In this document: positions 22,598-34,700 of the stretch, in pieces
How the letters are laid out: every line of letters starts with the position of its first letter
Numbering within the stretch: the first letter of the stretch is position 1
Source: Solea solea
Taxonomy: Eukaryota > Chordata > Actinopteri > Pleuronectiformes > Soleidae
Reading direction: 5' to 3'
DNA length: 64,000 bases
Assembly: GCF_958295425.1 (NCBI RefSeq)
Contig: NC_081136.1
Location: 18,116,881 to 18,180,880, forward strand
Made by a program: the position numbers and the translations under genes
The notes under the pieces: generated by a model
The model's input: only the letters and a program-made list of their open reading frames with translations
What the model was told of the DNA's origin: nothing
Databases searched by the model: none

Positions 22598-25444
22598 TCA
22601 ACCATCAAGCAATTCATCAGGCCTTCTGTAGCCAAAGAGCTTGAAGTCTTTCTTATAGAGCATGAACAGCTTCTTTCTGTCGTTTAGAGGAACTTGGCTG
22701 AACCACTGCAAAACAGAGTCAGAAGAAGTCATGTTTTTATAAGCATGGGGGAACTTAAAGTCTTTTGTCAGCTTTAAGATGCTGAGCAACTGTTCAGCAT
22801 CCTCATCCAGAGTCTCCTGTAATCCAATGAAATCGTACCTGAGGGGAAAAAAACAAACCAGTGTCAAACCACAAGAGAAAATTCTGTTGTTTTAAAATGG
22901 TAATAGACTTTATGCACAGTCACTTTGGGGTTTTTAATAAGCCTGCCCCAACTATTTTCGGTCAGCTGTGAGCCAAAGATGCAGAGATGTTCTACAGTCG
23001 GTGTCTGCAGAAGTTACCAAGAGTATTTACCAAGGACTAATGACAATGAATGATTATAGAATTTAGAGGAGGCAGTTGTCAACATCACAAGAAATCCACT
23101 TATGTAACAGCTTCGGTGCCATTGTGATGGTTAAATTGCTTGTTGTGAGGAGATTGGGGGTGGACTCCACTCCCTCTACTGTCTTTTAGCAGCCTTGCAA
23201 AGAAAATCTCGGGTCTCGTGAGAAATATGAATTTAAGACAGTGAGTATAAAGCAGTAGACACATGGAAAACGCCTGTAGAAAAAGGGTGAAAAAGAACCA
23301 CCGACCAGACAAGCAAAATAACAATAAAGGAAAATTGATTATTTCCAAACAGCAGAGAATGACCATGGACTTGATGAATGCATTTCTGGTGGGATTCTTG
23401 ACCACAAAAATGAGCTGGAAACCCTTCATAAAACATGTTAGTGCAAAGGTAGCTCGGAGCAGTGGTGTGCTGGGGAAAGCAATGCATATCCTGAATAAGA
23501 GTGCACTGTACACTGTATATTGTATCGTTCACTTGTTTGCCATACTTAACGTACTGTGTTGAAGTGTGGTGCAATGCCTACAAAACCAGTATACAATCAT
23601 TATGCATCATATTGGACACTGTGAACACACTAACACTTTGTTTTTAAAATGACAGACATTAAAGTTCAGATCTGGTAGAATTTAGGACGACACAAGTAAT
23701 GTATACTGAGCCAATAAAAAATACTGCCTGGTAACATAAAAACTCAAACAAAGTATTAATGTATTGCAATTTAATTTTGCTAGGTACTGGCAAGAGGAAG
23801 AAAAGTGTAATACTTAATGGAAAGGTGTTCTACTGTTTATTTTGAAGATACAATTGTCACTGTGTATTAGAAATGTGCTCATATTGAGCTTCTAATTATT
23901 ATTGTTCTGTTTTTTTTATTCTTGTTTGAATAAAGGATTAAACTAAACAATCCAACATCATCCCAATCCATTGGTTCTCTATTTGTTTTTTAATCCTCCT
24001 CTTGGTCACTGACGATACCCCTATCAGTCAGTCTTCTGGTGGGACCTAGAAGCTTCTGTAGGACCTTGTGTGAAAAGCTATCATGGAATTATTGAAAAAT
24101 AACAATGTAAGTTATTTGTGTTCACCCCATATCTATAAGTGTAATTTGTGCACCAATATATAATATTATACTTGCAAATAAAACAGACATCATCTTTTTT
24201 TAGTGTCAGTCCTGCTGAAACTGCTCAAACATGGCCTTACTGTATTTGGCAAGGGTGGCACAGCTGTTGTATCTGCCTCCAGTGGGGGTCGAAGGGTTGC
24301 TTTGTCTTTGGGTCCAACAGGAATTGAATAAAGTTGTTGAATGACACCCGTTTGCCTGATTCAAAAGCCTCCACTGCTGTCTGTGGTAGATTGGATTCAT
24401 TGTTGTAGTGCTGCAGAATGTGTTTGCCATACTTTGCGTAGATCAACTCCTTGGGTTGCTCAAATTTATTTTGAAAGGCAGAGATGAGACGGTTGAATGG
24501 GTCGCTGACAAAGAAAAACTTGGTGTAGTGCATCAGCTTTGCCTGTAGTAAAGAAATAAGTACATATAAACCCCATTATTGATTAATCTCTAGAATATTT
24601 TTCAAGCATTGTTTGAGTCCACAGCAGGAGTTAGGAGTAGGAGTCTGGGAAATGTTGCCCGAGCATGCTATACTGCAACTGATTCATTGCTGAATCATCT
24701 GTAAGAACGAACTGCACAGGTAGGAAGGTCCGTTATTAACACGTCAACCATCCAGGCCTACAGACCATCGATATTTTTTCTAATTACTTTATTTAGATAG
24801 CTATTAAGGATGGGCATTTCTAGCAAAGATGCTATTCAAATATCGATGGTGTTATTTGTCAAATATTCTAAACTCCAGCCTATGAGAGCTAGTGGAAGTA
24901 ATGCAGGTTTCACAGTGTGTTGAGCTAATGGGGGCAGCTAACAAGATGCATTCACAGACCCTGGTATCTAGAGTGTGTTGAGCTTAAAGGAGCAGCTTCA
25001 AGATGCATTTCATGCGTACATTTCATGACACATTCAGCAAACACATGAAGTCCGCTGACTAGATGTGCCACAAATTTGGTAGTGCAAGTGCAAAGATTTA
25101 TTTCATAAATGCAATAATGGGCAACATAATGAAAATTAGAAACATTCTGTCCCTTTATCTTATACCAACAGATCATTTCAGTCCCAAAATACAGGCTTAC
25201 TTGTGGTTCCCAGAGTCTGTAAGAGCAGAATGGGAGGCAGAGCTTTAGTTACCAGGCTCCTCTCCTGTGGAACCAGCTCCCAGTGTCGGTTCGGGAGGCG
25301 GATACTCGAACTTTAAAGTTAGACTTAAAACCTTGGTTTTAAGTTCTCTCCTAGTTTGTCTTTCCTTCCTGTGCTCTCTCTCTCTCTCTCTCTTTTTGTC
25401 CTCATCTTGCAGGCTGCAGGACCCAGATCCAGTTAGAGGCTATT

Positions 25445-25483
<39 letters not shown>

Positions 25484-27709
25484 TAATAATAATAATAATA
25501 ATAATATAGCTATCAGCATGTGAAGGGAAATTCAACAAATAACTAACGAATAAGGTGATTTAGAAAAAATACAGAATAGAGTATAGTGTTAATCAATTAG
25601 TTTTTAAATCCAATATAATAAATATATAATTATAAAAATATACAAGTATAAAAAGGAAAATGTGACGATAAAAAAAAAAAACATGATCAACGTTTTCCAA
25701 ACATAAATGCAAACCGAATCACATGCTAATCCAAAATTGCAACAAAAAAAAAAATAATATTTGGGGATTAAGGTTGTAAACTGTTCCTGTTGTTGCCCCA
25801 GGTCATTATCAGCTGGACACTTCATTGTATGGACTGACCTTTATCTCTGTTTTTGGGAGCATGTCTAATGTCCTGAACCTTGATTTATCGTGGACATTTC
25901 TCAAAGACTTGGATGTGGGGTCAGCATATGGCTCACCCTGCTTCAACGAAAGCATGAAACCTTTCCAGTGGGTAGTAGCCACCTGTAGATGAGAACAAGA
26001 CCAAGATAGCCATGAGGCGCCATGAGGCAGTGACCAGACACAGCAATGCATTTCATGGGATAGTTAAGGTTCCATTAAGTGTGGTGGCATGTGGGCACTG
26101 ACACATTTTACAGTTTTTTATTAACTTCACCTATGATCTGAATTAGAGGGAACGTTTCCTCTCCATTTATTATTTATTTCTTTTTGGCAGCGAGTATTCC
26201 TGTAATTTGAGATTGAGTATGAGTCTGGAGAGGGTGAAGTCACCTCCCACTTCCAAGAGACATGACCAACAGACGTAGATGAAAATGTCTCCGTATGCAA
26301 TTCGATAGACTGACAATCAATCAGACCATTGATCCAGAAGACATGCACACAGTGACAGAAAATGTGTCAACAAAAGTGCTTGCAGTTTTCTAGATGCAAT
26401 GGCATCTTACGACTTTTGCCCAGCAGAGCTTCATGGAACGTGAGCTGTCGCCACTCCCCCTACTGTCAGGGCTGTTGACCTGGACTCCTCCGAATCAGGA
26501 GGTGTCGCAAAGTCTTGGATCTCGCAAGAAACACAAATTGCTTTACGGCACTACACTCACCAGGTACCAGTTATAAGATCAAAGCAGCAATGGCAGAGCT
26601 GGTGAAAAAGTAGCAGAGGAAATCAGAGGTAGAGGAAACTACTGTCTGACAGCCGAATCAAATTCTAAAAAACTCTTTTTTTAGGAAAGTCTGTAGTTGG
26701 CTAACTATTCTAAATTGTGTCACTTTAAATGACAAATAGTATAAAATCGTTCACTCTCTGTTGAGTTGAAACATTGAGCTCCACTGTGTTTGTCTGTTCC
26801 TCTGACTGGTTTTGTTTCATGTATGTGAGACTCAGGGTTGTAGAGAAAAAACATATGCCAGAATTATCACTGGCAAAGGGCATGTTTTAATTCCCATTAT
26901 TAAGTTAAAAAAAATCAAAAATCACTGGTATCACCTTAGGAACATAACAGTAGAGAAGGCCATGATCGTCATCCACAATTAAGTGCTTCAAACTGAATGA
27001 GCTGATTTGGAGGAGTTCTTCCTCACTGCAGGCTGATTTTATCATCTCCTTTCTCTCTGTCTGCACCTGACGCATCTCCAATGCTGTGGTAAAAAGAATA
27101 GGAATTATCAGGTAACAATATAATATTACATTGTCATATGATTTTTTTTTTTCGCTATTATGCCCTCCCTGATGCAACCCCCATTTATCCAGCACAAGAT
27201 GCACTAGATGCACTAGTGGCTGGGGTCTACCTTGCTCAGGGGTACTCCCAGCCCTTGATCTGGTGATATTTTTATAATCGTACTATAAAAATATTTTTTT
27301 ATATTGTTCATTCATAGATGTAGATAAGCACAATGAACCAGAAAAACAATGAACACACATGCATTGTACAGCATTCTTGGTTAGGACACTCATAGGCATA
27401 ATGTATTACCTAGCCCCTCACCCTAACGTTAACCATTACAACTAATTGCCTAATCTTAACCTTATTCTAATCCCAACCCTAAAACCATGTCTCGACCTTC
27501 AAAAAATCCTTACCTCTCCGTTGTTGTGACATGTCCTGTACGTGAAACCACAACATGACAGAAATGGGTACAAGCCATAAAATGGGCAGCACGGTTCGTC
27601 TCCACTGTAGCATCTGTCTCCACTGTAGCATCTGTCTCCACTGTAGGATCTGTCTCCACTGTAGGATCTGTCTCCACTGTAGGATCTGTCTCCACTGTAG
27701 CATCTGCAT
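22598..27709 (-). CDS. Carbohydrate sulfotransferase (HNK-1/CHST8-14 family, CHST12-like)
   Basis: This family is of Golgi type II membrane enzymes that move sulfate from PAPS to glycans such as chondroitin or GalNAc. Coding exons on the minus strand are 27709-27514, 27083-26935, 25982-25839, 24542-24241 and 22838-22598. Phases match and the product is 343 aa, a normal family length. The N-terminus (1-36) is a minisatellite of LQWRQ[M/I] units, followed by a membrane anchor (TVLPILWLVPISVMLWF). Family blocks are HLIVDDDHGLLYCYVPK (5'-PAPS region), FVSDPFNRLISAF (3'-phosphate region), FIQFLLDP, HWRQIQQLCHPCQI, YDFIGLQETLDEDAEQLL and DFKLFGYRRP. The usual CxNWKR reads TTHWKG, and the usual R of VRDPF is Ser176, so two PAPS contacts are altered. 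A TAA lies directly before the ATG at 27709; a start at a later repeat ATG is possible. A minus-strand AATAAA at 22248-22243 may be the poly(A) signal. Subfamily assignment is uncertain. Confidence 0.88.
25184..25510 (+). mobile_element. L2-like LINE 3' end with (TAA)n tail
   Basis: It begins 'caggcttacttgtggttccc' and continues 'agagcagaatgggaggcag', the same sequence as the tail of the LINE at 15960-17400 but in plus orientation. It ends in a (TAA)n microsatellite at 25441-25505. It lies in an intron of the sulfotransferase. Confidence 0.8.
27597..27706 (-). repeat. In-frame 18-bp minisatellite in the first coding exon of the sulfotransferase
   Basis: About six tandem units of 'ctacagtggagacagatg' (coding strand) encode LQWRQM or LQWRQI, the last diverging to LQWRRT just before the membrane anchor. 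The unit is a multiple of three, so copy-number change keeps the frame. Confidence 0.93.
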
Positions 27710-30700
27710 TTACAGTATAATGTTAATGAACCACAAACAATAAACATGCACTGACATGACCAATATATGCCATTATAACCTATTATGTTATAAGTTCCAA
27801 GATCCATGACATTAGGACAAATCCATTTATTGTGTTAGAGTAAAACTGGACTTTTAAAATGTACATTCAAAAGAGGAAAAAAGGTTTGAGTGGGAGTTGA
27901 ATTGTTGTGGCATTTAAATGCTTACTTGGACTCAAAGAGGCATAGACACTCTGCACTTGTTCTATAGTTAACAGCCCTGGGCTTTGACCAAGAAATACTA
28001 GAAGAAGTCAAGCAAGAAAAACATGCCAGTCCAGTTTTGGTTTTACAAAAGCAAAACTGGTTTATTTGCTGTCAGCTTTAAGAATTAAATATGTGTAATA
28101 TCAGTGAACGGTAGAACAATATATAATGGTGCTTGGCATAGTACCAATTTAACACTTAACAGCTAAAGTTATTTTAGGCTGTGACATCATAGGTCAACCA
28201 GAAAATGCCTGAGACCAACCAGCTGAGGAGGACACACATCGTCAACGACTGATTATAGTTATTTTACAAAAATCTCACCCAGTAACATCTACACCACTGA
28301 AGTCTATAATACCCTAAGAATGTATTCTTACATGTGACAGCCTTTGTGTGAAAACGGTGACAAATAACTTACTTTACAGTCTTTGAAAGCTAAAATTTCT
28401 TTATGGATTTTATCATACAAAGAGGGGAATCTCATTTCAGACCTTTATTTATGCATAAATAAATGGGAATACTAAAATCATGTAAGACGATACCTCATCC
28501 ACGATAAACAGCTGATTCTGAACCAACTAGTGATACAGTCTAGTTTGAAGTGCATGTTTAGAATTGAAATGAACCAATTAGAGGAAGCTGAGCTTATCGG
28601 TCTTAGAATAAAAACCTATTTCTTTCAAGCAAACAACAGCATAATTTCAGGGTTCCTAAAAGAGTACGAAAATATTAATACACTAAACTATTGTGGTATA
28701 TTAATGGCATGATACTTTATATATTGATTGATGTTCTGTATCGATATTTTGGAAATATTCACGGGGTTGTGTGTTGTATTTAAGCCTCTTGTTGGCAGCC
28801 TCTTGTATTGCATTGCTAGATTCTTGACAACACATTGCCCATGTGCAATGGCATTTTCTGTAACCTTAAAATGAAACATAATAAAACATCCCATTACCTT
28901 CATTGTAACAGCAAGATTTCCAAGGGGATGTTACACAACGTCGCCAAATAATCTTCACAACAACACCTTGAAAACTACACAAAAACATTCAAATTATAAA
29001 TATTACTAAATTTTACCAATTACACAAAACACTAGTAAAAGTAGTAATAATCGCCATGTGGCCAAATTAACTTACAAATGTTGGTAAAACCAGGCTTTAG
29101 TGGGAAATCCTCTCTTGACTCAGGCATGTGATGACTTATTCATCTCTGGACGTTGTCAGTGTTTTCTGTGTGAATGATCCTTCTGCGTCCGGTGGAATGC
29201 AATTCTAGGTCTGAGCCGAAACACAACCATCTATGCACTGTTAGAATGGAAATCCCACCAGAGAATTGGGGCTGCACGGTGTTGCAAGTTATAGCTTTAG
29301 GCTCGTGGTTGATCCTTCATGGAATCCAAGCAGAGATGTAGTTTAACTGGTTTGCTGAAGCTCAGCAGAACGACAGGCCTTAATATTCACCAAGAGGGAA
29401 TAAGTGAGTTTATTTTCACTATGAGAGGTTTTTTTTCTTTAAAAAAAGAATATTTTGGGGGACTAGCACAACACAAATATATCTCCTTACTCATAGTTCC
29501 GCGATAGACTTTACAACAAGCAGCAGTGCTCCCAGCAGACCCAGTCACCACTGTGATCACTAGTATTACATTCTTTCATCCACTGTCACAATTCTATGCT
29601 CCACCGTGCACCTGTTGTTGTTGTTCCTTGTAACGTATATATCATTTGTGTGACTTTCTTTTTTTAGGTCATATTGGTTATATATTGGTTATATTATTTT
29701 TAGGTCATATAAAGTGTGTATCAGGATATCTATCTTAAAATGTCACCTAAAACAACCTCGGGCACCACAGGACCAGGGTTACCAAAAAGCCATTTTTAAA
29801 AAGTGGGTTTTTCAAAAGAGATTTAAAAAGATGACACTGACTCCTGATCTTCCAAAGCATGTCATTCCAGTTGAAAGTCTTGGTCTTGTGAAGCACGTCA
29901 TTCCAGTTTTAGAGTCTGAGCTTTAAAGAATTTCCTCTGTAGCTCAATGTATGTAATGTCTTTGGAATTTCCGAGTTCTGACTACAAATGGAAGGCCTGG
30001 GTCATACTTTCCACAGATGTGATGCTCCTACAATTAATTACATTTCATTTGACCTGTTCTGAAATCAGAAATCTGTGCAGCGATAAGTTGATAAGTTATA
30101 AATCTTATTACAGGTCAGGAAAATTTGCTCATGAAATGAAGTTATTTAAGTGAAATGATTTAATCCATGTTTGTCCATGTTGGTCTCAGTCTGGGATATG
30201 CAAGTATTACATAAAATAGTGTCCATCAAGAAAACAAAAACAGAACTGACTGAAAAACTAAAAAATGCGACCATTAGTTACACAACTACGTTGAAAAATG
30301 TAAGATGTTTTTGATATATTTATTTTACATCTGATATGTTTATATAAACTTAGCACAAAGAGTAAGGAAATCAGCCAATGCCCGTTGAAGACCAAGCTGG
30401 TGACCAGCATGAGGAGGAGGTGCCAGGCTGTTGTGTGTCTTGTTTCTTCAGACTTCAGTCGTCCAATCCAATAAACAACACCAAACAAGAGGCAATAGGA
30501 GAATAAGCTGTGCATTGGCAGAGAAGTTTTGGCAAGTTTCTCATGGCCGCAACCCACATACTCAACTCCCCACAAAAGTGGCACAATTTAGAAGGGAAAT
30601 TCCAACAGTATAAGATTTATTTCCAAGAAGCCTTGTTACAACAAACACAAATGTCCTTACTTTTTGTGGTAATTGTATTTAGCTGATGATTTTTTTAGGA

Positions 30701-31142
30701 TGTTCTAGCTGATTAAGGGTCAAACCAGTAATCAGGCTTCTAAAGGGGCAAAAAGAACTGTGATTCAGGACATTTAACCTCTCATTGTACAGCCTGGGAG
30801 AAGAAGAATGAGAATTGGTGAGTTTTGTGGGCTTGATCGTCTCACTTCTCACAGCATCTGACTTCTGTCTCCTCCAAACCACTTGGAGGATGCAGCCTTG
30901 AGTATTGGGACATAGCTAATCTGTTTTCACAAAGAGCAACAAACCTCCATCACGAAACAGATGACTTCAGAATGAAATTATATTATGACCTTATTCTTGT
31001 TATTTTTACAATTAGCATCCATCAAAATCAAACTTTCATCTTTCTCACTTCACCACTTGGTATCACATTTGTTTATCTTGTCTTTACATTAAAGACTGTC
31101 AAAGTAACATCAGCTCCTGAATGTTGCATCCCGTGGGTTCCT
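27710..31142. other. Intergenic region between lipoxygenase and sulfotransferase
   Basis: No coding exon is supported. The region should hold the lipoxygenase 3' UTR (right side) and the sulfotransferase promoter or a 5' UTR exon (left side). The only clear element is an inverted-repeat-bounded MITE at 30353-30672. Open frames here are short and without domain signal. Confidence 0.6.
30353..30672. mobile_element. Tc1/mariner-like MITE with inverted termini
   Basis: The left end 'agcacaaagagtaaggaaat' and the right end 'aaatgtccttactttttgtg' are imperfect inverses. The same terminus occurs alone at about 18565. No transposase is encoded. Confidence 0.65.
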
Positions 31143-31722
31143 CTAAATAGTGATGCTGTTTTCTATACGGCTGGGCAGGAGGAAGAGGTACGGCAGTTCC
31201 ACTCCTTCATTCTCACTGAGGATTTGCTGTTCAATTTTCACAAGCTCTGCTCTGAAGCTGTCGATCAGCTCCACGGCCTGTGCCTCAGTAAAGTGCTCCT
31301 CTTTGTATTGGCCCAAAGGAATCTAGGAAGGAAACATTTTTATTAAAAATTAACATTTTTACATTAAATTCAATTCTGTGTTTCTGAAAAAGCTAAATAT
31401 GTGCAATTCTTTAAAGGCCCAGGTCCAGGGGCCCTGAAACCCAAACCTCTGCCCTACCATTCCTACGACAGGTATATTATTCACCCGATATTGAAAGAGG
31501 TCTTAATCTCAATGGGTCTTTTATCTGGTTAAATAAATGAATACATTTTAATGTGGCCCTGAGGCAAAATAACACTATCCTATACCACAGTAATTATGTG
31601 ATGTCTTAAAAGGGCCCCTTAGACTATAGGTTATGCACCCCTGGTGTCTTGGCAGGGCCCTCAGTCAACACACAAAGAATAAGTTGTGTGAAATGTCTTA
31701 TAGGGTCCCTCAAATTATATTA

Positions 31723-31760
<38 letters not shown>

Positions 31761-34700
31761 GTTATTATTATTATTGTTATTATTCTCATTATTATTATTA
31801 GCCAGGTGTTGCTGGACAAAAATCCCATTTAGCCGATGGGAGGAGGAAAATCTGTGACATTCCTTACATGACAACCAAATTATTATCAACCCATTTTTCT
31901 TTCATTTGTGCAACCTTTGTACCGCTGTTGATTTGTGCGTGATTACAGGGGTGCGTGCACAGGGGTGGGGGGCCCTTTCCCAGAATATGTCTTGTACAAA
32001 CCTGTGGCAATGAGACTGAAACAGAGCAGCTAACTTACAGATTTTCCTCCTCCCACCGGAAATACCCTTGAAATGAGTGTTTCAACAAGACAACGACCCC
32101 AAACACACCACAAATGCAGAGGAATTGTGGAATGTCGTCAAATCATCCTGGGCTGGAACAGCTGTTCACAGGTGCAAGAAGTTGGTCGACTCCATGCGAC
32201 ACAGATGTGAAGCAGTTCTCAGAAACAGAGGTTATACAACTAAATATTAGTTATGGGATTCACAGGAATGCTAAATTTTTTTGAACAGCCGATTATTCAT
32301 TTTTCTTAATTTTCTGTAAAGTAGTTATAAAATGGATACATTTTTCTTCATGTTTCGATTTAGAATAATGTGCATTGTTCCCAATGCATCGAAATAAAAA
32401 TGATTCTAAGGGTTTTGTGCTTTATTCACGTTTTTAAACACACTGCAATTCATGCTGGTGTGTCGGGTCGTAATTTTCAGGCTCGTTGAGAACTCTATTA
32501 CCTAATCCCCGTATTGCATGTTTTTGGACTATGGGAGGAAGCCAGAGAACCCGGAGATCACCCACACACTCACACGGAGAACATGCAAACTCCATGCAGA
32601 AAAGCCCTTGCTCCAACCGGGGCCTGAACCCGGGTCTTCTTGCTGCAAAGGCAAGAGTGCTAACCACTACACCAACTGTGTGGCCCTTAAATGTTTACTT
32701 AATTTATGAATTTATTTGTACTAAAATATACAGTACCATGTGGAAAATAGATATATTACAGCAGTATAGAGTAAATATATGTACATGTATATATATATAT
32801 ACATATATATATACTCTGACACATAGCTGCGAGGGGGTGTGCTTTCAAACGTGTAGATACGATTAGTGTTTTATTTGAAAACCGGACGTCGATGTCCTTA
32901 AAAATCAGCTTGACTGCAGGCTTTTTACTGTAAATCCCCTAGTTTTCTGTCCTGTGTGTTTTGGGGTTTGTGTGTGTTTTTGTTTTCGTTTGTGTTTTCG
33001 TTGCAGTGCGTTTGCCCCTGCCAGCCACCGTACTTTATGTCTTTAACTTTTTAATGTTAAATGAATGGTATTCACGTGTGCTAGAAACAATAAACTACAA
33101 ATATGGTCATAGTCTGCTATAACACAAACCTAACTAAACATATTCAGACCTCATTTTGACAATTTTTTAAATCAATATTTATATATATATATATATATAT
33201 ATACATAATATTTTGCATTTCACCAATTTATTCAATGTAATAAAAATGATAATTATCAGTGCAACAGCCTTTAGAACCAGGATAATTCACCACATATACC
33301 TTATCAACATATGACAATTTCATATGTTTCATGTCACGAAATTGATATAATATTGATATATTATGCAGCCCTAGTGTAAAGCGCATTGTGTAGACAACAA
33401 ATGGATTGCACAGCTAAGTAGGATGGGAATTCCATTTTCTTTGTACTTGTACAATAATAAAAGCATTTCATCACATATGATATTAATTTTAAAACAGCGT
33501 TTCTCAGACATTTCTGCAAATCTGAACAAGAAAACCAAAGTGTGTGTCTGGATAAATATCACATGAGGACAGAGTCATTGTGTTCATTATTAGACTGAAT
33601 CTGCTCTCAGCTCATTACATGGAAAATTGTCCATCACCATGCAAACCAGAGAGAGGTGGACTTACAGCATCTGGTTGTACACGCCCCAGGTGCCACGAGA
33701 TAGCCATCTGCAAACAGGACTGTCTGACATCAGGAAGTGTTTCCATGATCATCTCCATGGTAACAGCATCCTTGTCTGTTGGCGGCGGATGTCTCATGGT
33801 GCAGGGCGTGTTGGGGACCCACGCGCACCAATCAAACTTAGAAACAAGATCAGACAGGAGAATATTTAAGACAGGACAATTGAGTGTGAGACCAGTTTCA
33901 CACAACACGAGCTATGTTTTAAAGTGCAAAATGTCTTCATTCTGAAAAGATTTGTTCCGATTGGAATTTACAGTTCCATCTTTTAAATTAAATGATCCGA
34001 TTGTGGTGTGTGAATACATGCATCCAGTGTTCAATTGGAATAGACTATGTGTCTGCTCGCTGCTCATGTTCCTCCTCTGTGCTTGGTCACAGGTTATACA
34101 TGGTGGGAGTATTCACCCTGAATACACAGATATTGCCTTGGCTAACCTGGACAAACATGGTGCATTCACTTCCCAGCAGTTACAGTAACAGGATTTACAT
34201 CCAGAGGAGATTTTGACTTTGTTTCAGTGCCTTTTGATGCATTTTTAAAGTAGTGGTCCACAGAAGCACGGTGACTGTAACCATACTGTCAATCCCCTGA
34301 GTTGTGACTGTAGCATAGCTAAACCCCAGTACAGGTTTAGCTCAGAGACCACTTCATCTTTAGTTGTGCCACCCTTTTCCATCCACTGTCTAGGATTGTA
34401 CTTTGGTTAAACCTAATTAAGCAGCAACTCGTCTGGGACATTCTGAGTAATTACCTAAACACTGGCTTATACCAGAATGCATCCAAATCTTATTTAAAAT
34501 TGAGTATGGGTCTGGAAAAGGTGATCAGGTGAAGGTCATCTGTGTCTTTACAGTAAAGCGTTACCAAAAGCAATTTTATTTTGATTCCAAAAATATGTTC
34601 TACCTCTAAAATATAATTGAGGGTATTAAGCTGTGTGGGAATGTCATTTTTAGGAGACATGGTTGATTTCACAACATTAACAATAAGCGAAACCACTGGG

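Noticed and set aside
27479..27807. Overlapping ORFs in other frames over the minisatellite (YSGDRS and VETDPT repeats)
   Set aside because: They are alternative readings of the same 18-bp repeat; only the LQWRQ frame joins in phase to the sulfotransferase exons and leads into a membrane anchor.
31633..31857. Poly-leucine ORF
   Set aside because: It is translation of the (TTA)n microsatellite inside a lipoxygenase intron.
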